A stretch of DNA of 64,000 nt from Lewinella sp038528965 (lineage in GTDB: Bacteria > Bacteroidota > Bacteroidia > Chitinophagales > Saprospiraceae). Below, piece after piece: positions 58,662-64,000 of the stretch (position 1 is the first letter of the stretch; every line of letters starts with the position of its first letter). The notes under the pieces were generated by a model. That model did not search any database, had not been told where the DNA came from, and was given only the letters and a program-made list of their open reading frames with translations. The stretch covers positions 1 through 64,000 of the forward strand of contig JBCBEC010000002.1 of the NCBI GenBank assembly GCA_038528965.1, in the 5' to 3' direction. The position numbers were made by a program, and so were the translations under genes.

Positions 58662-59508
58662 ATTCCTTTACCTTTTGGAGTTGCCGTTGTCGGCTTGCCT
58701 CATTCAAATCTTTCAAGCAGTTCATAATATAAAACTGCAGTGCTTCGGGAATATCTGTCGAGTCGTGAATGATCTCTCCTTTTTCCATCACCAAAGTTCG
58801 GTTAGCGACTTTTAAAACCTTGCGAACGTTATTCGAAACAAATAATACTCCCCTACCTGGTGTTTTAACCCAGCTCTTCAGATTCTCAAAGCACTTGGTT
58901 TTGAATACGGAATCGCCAACGGCAAGCGCTTCGTCCAGAAGGAAAATATCAGGATCTGTAGCTAGGGCAATTGCGTAAGCTAGCCGGGCCCGCATACCAG
59001 AAGAATAATTCCCCAAGGGATAATCAATTCGGTCCCCTAATTCGGAAAAGTCAATGATAAATTCCAGTTTCTCTTGTATCTCTTCCCGGCTCATTCCGTA
59101 CAATGCCCCTTTCAAAAAAACATTTTCACGCCCTGTATACAATTGCTGCATCCCGGAATGTAAGGCAAAAACGCTCGTTACCTTGATACCAGGACGGGCG
59201 TATATCGAACCACTTTCAACGGGATAAATACTGCCAATTAGCCGCATTAAACTCGTTTTGCCCGAGCCATTCGCTCCTACAATACCCAGGATTTCTCCCT
59301 CTCGGAGTTGAAAGTTGATGTTTTTTAGCGCCCAGAATTCTTTTGCGCGCAAGCGAAAATAATCTGCTTTGTAGCCTACGATCGAACGCCCAATATCCCC
59401 GATGCCATAGAGCATATTATGGCGAATATCTTGACAAAATTTCTTATTTAAATTCTGTACCTCCAACAACACACTTGGGTCAGCAAACTCCTTCGCCGTA
59501 AGGCTCAT
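58651..59508 (-). CDS. wzt: Polysaccharide ABC exporter ATPase (Wzt/KpsT-like)
   Basis: The 285-aa ATPase has Walker A GIVGANGSGKTSLMRL, signature LGNYSSGMRARLAYA, and Walker B IFLLDEALAVGD, with the N-terminal extension usual in O-antigen/teichoic acid exporters (RLRAKEFWALKNINFQL). It ends soon after the ATPase core, so the carbohydrate-binding C-terminal domain of long Wzt proteins is missing. It should therefore be of the capsule (KpsT) or cap-independent type. It lies 8 bp after the permease gene. Together they carry a lipid-linked polysaccharide across the inner membrane. Confidence 0.92.
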   Translation of the reverse strand: MSLTAKEFADPSVLLEVQNLNKKFCQDIRHNMLYGIGDIGRSIVGYKADYFRLRAKEFWALKNINFQLREGEILGIVGANGSGKTSLMRLIGSIYPVESGSIYARPGIKVTSVFALHSGMQQLYTGRENVFLKGALYGMSREEIQEKLEFIIDFSELGDRIDYPLGNYSSGMRARLAYAIALATDPDIFLLDEALAVGDSVFKTKCFENLKSWVKTPGRGVLFVSNNVRKVLKVANRTLVMEKGEIIHDSTDIPEALQFYIMNCLKDLNEASRQRQLQKVKEYDF

Positions 59509-59516
59509 AATCCGAA

Positions 59517-60305
59517 TTAGTTATTAATGAGACGTTCTAGTGTCTTTTTCTCATTCTGGCTAAAGATGAAATAGGATAAGCCAAAAAATAGTCCACTAAT
59601 TATAGTACACCATAAGAATCCTCCCCATTGATCAGACGCTCCAATGGTAAGGATATCACGAGGAACTCCAATTAAATAGGTAAGTGGATTGTACTTTACG
59701 ATGCTGCCAATCCAAGGGATATCTAGTTTCGGTGCGTAGATGATGGGCGTTAGGAACATCAGGAAATGAATCGCTTGATCCATAATCTTAGCTAAATCAA
59801 TAGCCACAATCCGGAACAAACCGACTACTAAGCCAATGGCGATCCCGAAGACTAGAAGTGGTATGATCAACAGTGGAAACAAGATTCCCAATAAATGCAG
59901 ATCAACACCGAAGACCAACAGTACTACAATATTGAAAACCATTGGAATGGAGAAGCGGATCAACTGGACGATCACGCGCTCAAAAATGAGCACTTGGACC
60001 GGACAAGAGGTCGTTAGTAAAATCCGTGCGTTGTTGCTTAAAACATTAGACATATTGAAATAAGCATCCGCAAAGAACCCCCAGATAGACATACTTATCA
60101 AGACATAGGCTGGGTATGGGATACTTGTTTCGCCTGGTGTTATCACTCCAGCACCGTGGAGGATGACCCAAACGATAATGGCAAAGATAGGGGCAAGAAA
60201 CAGCCAGGTAAGGCCCAGGAATGATTTCTTAAACTGCACAGTCAGGGAAACTCTCACTAATTGCCGCACCAAAAACCACTGTGTTTTAGGTTTATCTCCT
60301 ACCAT
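59517..60305 (-). CDS. wzm: Polysaccharide ABC exporter permease (Wzm-like)
   Basis: The 262-aa protein has six membrane helices (first FLGLTWLFLAPIFAIIVWVIL) with the ABC-2 permease pattern: a cytoplasmic amphipathic lead (TQWFLVRQLVRVSLTVQFKKS) and FNPLTY-like KYNPLTYLIGVPRDIL. I used ATG 60305; the frame reaches a TTG at 60344. It is the first gene of the operon permease-ATPase-sulfotransferase. With the glycosyltransferases on both sides, it exports the polysaccharide assembled in the cytoplasm. Confidence 0.9.
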   Translation of the reverse strand: MVGDKPKTQWFLVRQLVRVSLTVQFKKSFLGLTWLFLAPIFAIIVWVILHGAGVITPGETSIPYPAYVLISMSIWGFFADAYFNMSNVLSNNARILLTTSCPVQVLIFERVIVQLIRFSIPMVFNIVVLLVFGVDLHLLGILFPLLIIPLLVFGIAIGLVVGLFRIVAIDLAKIMDQAIHFLMFLTPIIYAPKLDIPWIGSIVKYNPLTYLIGVPRDILTIGASDQWGGFLWCTIISGLFFGLSYFIFSQNEKKTLERLINN

Positions 60306-60568
60306 TGTTTTGTTATCGCATTTGCCAGAAGTAAAGTTAGCCAATAATAGTACGCGGCCTGATCAATATGGTATTTTTGTATGAACTGATTTAAAGTATT
60401 GGTCTGCGGATGAGGTCAATGAATTGTTTTTACTGACAAGTCGCTTTTGGAGGAGCATACTTGGAAAGTACGCGACAAGAAAAGACGAAGCTCAGGAGAA
60501 ACAAGGCATTAGGCCGCAATCCAGAGAAAAACTTTAAACCAGTTCAATCCGTAATTAATCACAATTTT

Positions 60569-60952
60569 ATGAAAAACTCATTATTACTGACAACTCTGCT
60601 GCTGTCCTTGGTCTTTGCGTCCTGTAACCAATCAGCACAACCAGCAACAGATCAAAATGCTAATACGGACACAAATGTTATTGATAATCGTGATAACCGC
60701 CCCCCACAGACCATTGATAAATACCTGATGCGCTTAGATGAGGCGGCAAGCTTGACAGATGAGCAAAAAACAGCAATTACTGATTTGCTGCAAGAAGCTA
60801 ATTTTGAGGGCCTACAACGAGCTGAACAGCGTAAATTAAAAGGAGAATTGAATACCAAGATTACCCGCGGGATCATGACACCAGAACAAGAACAAGCTTG
60901 GCAGGACTACCTAATAGAGCGCCGCGAGCGAAATCAAAGTCGTGACAATTAA
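60569..60952 (+). CDS. Small lipoprotein
   Basis: The 127-aa protein has a lipoprotein signal (MKNSLLLTTLLLSLVFASC, lipobox cysteine at residue 19), an Asn/Asp/Thr-rich tether and a helical domain with LTDEQKTAITDLLQEANF and MTPEQEQAWQDYLIERRE. The latter recalls the LTxxQ motifs of Spy/CpxP-like periplasmic proteins, but the match is loose. I used ATG 60569 because a signal peptide starts there; the frame extends to 60461 with no signal. It stands alone between two minus-strand polysaccharide operons and converges with the GT4 gene only 4 bp away. Confidence 0.8.
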   Translation: MKNSLLLTTLLLSLVFASCNQSAQPATDQNANTDTNVIDNRDNRPPQTIDKYLMRLDEAASLTDEQKTAITDLLQEANFEGLQRAEQRKLKGELNTKITRGIMTPEQEQAWQDYLIERRERNQSRDN

Positions 60953-60956
60953 GCAG

Positions 60957-62054
60957 CTACTCCCCTACTCTATTCAATAACTCAATATACGCTTGGACGG
61001 ATTGTTCCAATGGAAACTTTTTTGCTGGACAATCCGTCCAATTGCCACGGTGAGCTGCTGCTATTGCCGCTGCCAGGGCATCTGCATTCTGCTGTTTCAT
61101 CTGAATAACCCTCCCTCCTACCACTTCTGCCAGCGCCCCTTTTCCCGAAGAAATAATAGGCGTGCCAACGGCCATTGTCTCCGCCGCCACAAAACAAAAG
61201 CCTTCGCTGTAGGACGGTATCACTACAGCACTTGCCTGCTGAACCAAACTGAACAGCTCATCTCGTTCCAATTCGTGCAATAGTTGCAAATGCTGACTTG
61301 GAATAGCCAACGCTTCTATTTCTCGCATCACCGTCTGATACAGCCCCGTAGGATAAGTAGGAATCACCAACTGTAAGAGCCCTTGCGCCTTCTCCCGCAC
61401 AAATGTCGCCCATGCAGGTAAAAGCAGATCCAAGCCTTTGGAAACCCCCAGACGCCCAAAGTAGAGGAGCTTAAACTCTGGCGCGACTTCTTTTCTTCGG
61501 AACCGACGATAATACGAATAGTCTAGCCCATTATAGATCCGATGAATCCGGTGGGGCGAAATACCTGCGGCCTGAAGTGACGCCTTAGTAGCGTCGGAAA
61601 CAGCCACGTAGTGTTCAAAAGGTAAGCGAGTAATCAGTTGTTCAAAACTGTAGAATGCCAGGCGTTGCCACATTCTTAAGTACGGCAGCTTAAACCAGAG
61701 TTTGCCCCAGCGTTCGTGAAATATTAGTATCGTTGGTAGACCACGTAAGCGAGTGACTAGCCAGGCCGGAAAAGCAGCATTGTACGTAGTAGTGAGAACT
61801 ACGTCCGCATTCTTCGTAGCCTTCCAAACCGCTGGAATGCTGAGGATTGTAAATAAGAACCGACTACCGCAATCTATTCTTAAAATTGTGACTGCGTTGA
61901 TCTTTTCCCGTTTGGGCAATTCCGGCTGGTACCGCGTTGTAACCACGGTGATCGTATGCCCGGCCTGGGCAAATTCCTCCGCGAGCTGTCTAAACAACTT
62001 TTCTGCCCCTCCTAAGTACGGATAGTAATGCTCTAATACAAAGACAATCCTCAT
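60957..62054 (-). CDS. Glycosyltransferase, GT4 family
   Basis: The 365-aa protein begins MRIVFVLEHYYPYLGGAEKLFRQLAEEF, the acceptor-side loop of GT4 enzymes. Its C-terminal half has LLYFGRLGVSKGLDLLLPAW and IPSYSEGFCFVAAETMAVGTPII with the conserved E-x7-E. It overlaps the DUF2304 gene by ATGA and ends a four-gene operon entering from the right edge. It probably adds a sugar to a lipid-linked intermediate. Confidence 0.88.
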   Translation of the reverse strand: MRIVFVLEHYYPYLGGAEKLFRQLAEEFAQAGHTITVVTTRYQPELPKREKINAVTILRIDCGSRFLFTILSIPAVWKATKNADVVLTTTYNAAFPAWLVTRLRGLPTILIFHERWGKLWFKLPYLRMWQRLAFYSFEQLITRLPFEHYVAVSDATKASLQAAGISPHRIHRIYNGLDYSYYRRFRRKEVAPEFKLLYFGRLGVSKGLDLLLPAWATFVREKAQGLLQLVIPTYPTGLYQTVMREIEALAIPSQHLQLLHELERDELFSLVQQASAVVIPSYSEGFCFVAAETMAVGTPIISSGKGALAEVVGGRVIQMKQQNADALAAAIAAAHRGNWTDCPAKKFPLEQSVQAYIELLNRVGE

Positions 62055-62407
62055 CCTTCCTGCTCTTCCTCAAAACCATCTAAGGCGATTTTTCGCGTTA
62101 GCATAGTGATAATTCGGCGCTGCTGTACCTGTAGGTGGTATAAGCGATATTGGAAATAAAAAAGACAGCCCATTCCGATAAAAAGTATTGCGTTGGTATT
62201 ACTCTTGATACCAAGTAATTCGGCGATATAACCGGAAATGAGATCCGGAAATATAGCCAGTAGGGAGACTACCATCCAGAGTCCACTCACAAATATCGCT
62301 TCTCCCAGGTTAATGCGGCCTCGCCGATAACGCAATAATTGATTGACCAAAAACAGGATGGCAATCGCGGGAATGAGCCATTGAAACAAGCGAAAATCCA
62401 TACTCAT
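62051..62407 (-). CDS. DUF2304 membrane protein
   Basis: The 118-aa protein has three hydrophobic helices (about residues 6-22, 35-53, 66-84) and a charged C-terminal helix (LYHLQVQQRRIITMLTRKIALDG). This is the DUF2304 pattern, often found next to GT2 enzymes and probably a helper of lipid-linked sugar transfer. The ATG at 62407 overlaps the GT2 stop (ATGA) and its own stop overlaps the next start by ATGA, so it is coupled on both sides. A GTG at 62425 is also possible. Confidence 0.8.
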   Translation of the reverse strand: MSMDFRLFQWLIPAIAILFLVNQLLRYRRGRINLGEAIFVSGLWMVVSLLAIFPDLISGYIAELLGIKSNTNAILFIGMGCLFYFQYRLYHLQVQQRRIITMLTRKIALDGFEEEQEG

Positions 62408-63090
62408 CGGAACATTATTTTCCACAGAAATTGAAAAGCCGTAGTAAGCCCCACCTGAAAGTCCTGCCCCTTACTAACGGAGTACTCGGTATACTGTACG
62501 TGAATAGGACATTCTGCAATCTTGAGTTGCTCCCGATCAGCCTGGATAATCATTTCACTACAGTAGCTGAAATCATCCTGTACCAAATCTATGCCTTTTA
62601 TCGCTCGCCTACCCAACAGACGAAAGCCAGATTGAGTGTCTGAATACGAACCACGGCAGAATAGATTGGTAAGCCGATTCGCAAGGCCATTAAAACGGCG
62701 GCGTAGCCAGGGGATATCATTCTTAGTTTTACTAAAGCGACTTCCAATGACCAAGTCAGCGCTCGTCTCCTGGTAAGTCTGATAGATCGTCAATATATCT
62801 TTTGGCAGGTGCTGCCCATCGGCATCCATAAAAACTGCACAAGACCAGTTTTGCTGCCGGGCCAGGGTGATACCAGTCATACAAGCAGCTCCTGCACCTC
62901 TGTTCACCGGATGTTGAATTACGATTGCCCCTGCTGTTTTTGCCAGCTGAGCCGTCTGGTCTGTACTGCCATCATCAACGACGATCACCGGGCAGTCTAC
63001 TGTTGCCTTGATCTCCGCAAGTACCTCTGCGATAATCGGCGCCTCGTTGTAGGCAGCAATGATGACGTGTATGGGCAGTTGTTCTGGCAT
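62404..63090 (-). CDS. GT2 glycosyltransferase (polyprenyl-phosphate type)
   Basis: The 228-aa enzyme has the GT-A nucleotide site HVIIAAYNEAPIIAEVLAEI, VIVVDDGSTDQTAQ, the DxD motif in FMDADGQHLPKDI and SDTQSGFRLLGRRA, as in dolichyl-phosphate mannose synthase-like enzymes. It lacks C-terminal membrane helices; the DUF2304 partner just downstream may supply the membrane contact. The likely product is a polyprenyl-phosphate sugar, which could feed the membrane protein encoded upstream in the operon. The gap to that gene is 6 bp. Confidence 0.88.
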   Translation of the reverse strand: MPEQLPIHVIIAAYNEAPIIAEVLAEIKATVDCPVIVVDDGSTDQTAQLAKTAGAIVIQHPVNRGAGAACMTGITLARQQNWSCAVFMDADGQHLPKDILTIYQTYQETSADLVIGSRFSKTKNDIPWLRRRFNGLANRLTNLFCRGSYSDTQSGFRLLGRRAIKGIDLVQDDFSYCSEMIIQADREQLKIAECPIHVQYTEYSVSKGQDFQVGLTTAFQFLWKIMFR

Positions 63091-63096
63091 ATTCCT

Positions 63097-64000
63097 CTAG
63101 TTGATTCGGAATAGTGCCACCCTCCCTTGATAAACAGTTTTCCCCATTAAACCGGGTTGTGCCGCGGCTTGTACGCCATTGGGCAGGCGAACAACCTGTG
63201 CTCCGGGTACTTCCACATAGTTATCGGTCAGAATTAGTTCAGCCTTCGGTGATTGCAACAACAAATTCAGTAGCGTAATGCACTTTTGCCGTAGTGATTG
63301 TTCCGGGGTCTGATCTAAAGATGGAGAATTAATATCGTATAAAATATACCGAACCTGATTGGCCTTCAGGACATCCAAAAAGTTCTCCGGCTCCTTGACG
63401 GCGTTTATGATTTCCGCAAATCGTTGTAGCTGATTATCCTCAATGACACGTCGATCATTTTTATCGATGTGAAACTGCAGATAGGTATTAATTCGGTAAA
63501 TCAAAGCATCTTCTTCCCGATTGAGGATTTTGATGATTTGCGGCGAGGTAGGATCAAATAAACCCAGCGCTTTTTCCTGATTGAGGTCTGAGCGGCTAGC
63601 GTATTCAACCATCGGCCAATTATAAATTTGCTCGTTGGCTTGTTGCGGCTGAGAGCTAGTAAATACGATTGCGATATTCAATAGCAACTGAACACCTATT
63701 ACCGCACCTAATAGTACACTCGTTAACGATGAACTGGTGGCGGGTAAATAGTGCTTTGGCTCTTGTAAGTAATATACCATGATCGTTGGCAAAAAGGTCC
63801 ATAATAGCATGGCATACCAACTGATGGTATTACCCAGTAATATCCAGAATACGGTATACGCAAGCAGGAAAACAGTCATACCCTGCAGTGCATTATTCCA
63901 ATGGATGAAACGGTGCCGCAGTAGCAGGGTTATGGGCCAACTGAGAATAAGTAAGAGCGGGATAAAGAGGAGCGGCGAAATATCCGCAATGGACTGGAAA
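63097..64000 (-). CDS. Membrane glycosyltransferase-like protein, 5' end outside window
   Basis: The frame continues to the right edge with hydrophobic coding sequence (SPLLFIPLLLILSWPITLLL before the first internal ATG at 63879), so the gene starts beyond the window. The visible 301 residues have several membrane helices and then a soluble part of ~170 residues (YRINTYLQFHIDKNDRRVIED, FLDVLKANQVRYILYDI). This layout fits the C-terminal part of a multi-helix, polyprenyl-phosphate-sugar-dependent transferase (GT39/GT83-like), which would match the GT2 gene next to it. The family is not certain, because the catalytic loop near the N-terminus is missing. Confidence 0.75.
   Translation of the reverse strand, partial: FQSIADISPLLFIPLLLILSWPITLLLRHRFIHWNNALQGMTVFLLAYTVFWILLGNTISWYAMLLWTFLPTIMVYYLQEPKHYLPATSSSLTSVLLGAVIGVQLLLNIAIVFTSSQPQQANEQIYNWPMVEYASRSDLNQEKALGLFDPTSPQIIKILNREEDALIYRINTYLQFHIDKNDRRVIEDNQLQRFAEIINAVKEPENFLDVLKANQVRYILYDINSPSLDQTPEQSLRQKCITLLNLLLQSPKAELILTDNYVEVPGAQVVRLPNGVQAAAQPGLMGKTVYQGRVALFRIN

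Noticed and set aside
1..64000. CRISPR arrays, rRNA, tRNA, prophage or integrated plasmid
   Set aside because: No regularly spaced direct repeats, rRNA-like segments, cloverleaves, integrases or phage structural genes were seen on reading.

Overview
The window looks like chromosomal DNA of a marine-type Bacteroidota, most likely from the Saprospira/Lewinella side of the phylum. The evidence is several secreted proteins with type IX secretion (T9SS) C-terminal sorting domains, Bacteroidota-style receptor-L-domain and propeller sensor proteins, a pfa-type polyunsaturated fatty acid (PUFA) synthase (known, for example, from arachidonate-producing Saprospira), and a Bacteroidota-type serine palmitoyltransferase-like enzyme. 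I saw no rRNA, tRNA, CRISPR array, transposase or phage genes.

Layout. 1-1.7 kb: 3' end of a large T9SS surface protein. 2.1-6.1 kb (minus): translationally coupled three-gene operon of DprE1-like and DprE2-like enzymes plus a HAD phosphatase/O-antigen ligase fusion, pointing to arabinose-type glycan assembly. 6.2-13.5 kb: orphan TRAP binding protein, receptor-L T9SS protein, radical SAM protein, and a 936-aa T9SS protein enclosed by two inverted copies of a 179-bp palindromic MITE-like element. 13.9-29.9 kb (plus): TetR regulator followed by a complete PUFA synthase (KS-AT-3xACP, KR-DH, KS-CLF-AT-DH-DH, ER). The first two pieces appear to be one PfaA split into two frames, and the junction carries a textbook-like -1 frameshift signal. 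29.9-44 kb: TIR-membrane protein, a sensor kinase/response regulator pair, a SnoaL-like protein, a 1337-aa receptor-L protein, a small secreted protein, and a propeller kinase with a separate receiver.

44.4-53.3 kb (plus): a second lipid locus with a small four-helix membrane protein, fatty acyl-AMP ligase, two desaturases, an ACP, a mycolic-acid-type methyltransferase/cyclopropane synthase, a ketosynthase with a decayed acyltransferase, and a serine-palmitoyltransferase-like enzyme. The order suggests that a fatty acid is loaded on the ACP, desaturated, methylated or cyclopropanated, elongated, and released by condensation with an amino acid to give an unusual sphingoid or sulfonolipid-like amino lipid. 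53.4-64 kb: surface polysaccharide locus with four glycosyltransferases (one fused to a sulfotransferase), three further sulfotransferases, a Wzm/Wzt-type ABC exporter, a lipoprotein, and a GT2/DUF2304/membrane-protein operon running off the right edge.

Overall the window is dominated by cell-envelope chemistry: two dedicated lipid synthases, a sulfated polysaccharide exporter, polyprenyl-arabinose-type genes and T9SS adhesin-like proteins. The strongest candidates for undescribed biology are the predicted programmed -1 frameshift in the PUFA synthase, the ACP-tethered amino-lipid cluster, and the HAD/O-antigen-ligase fusion. All functions are inferred from sequence reading alone; no database search was run.
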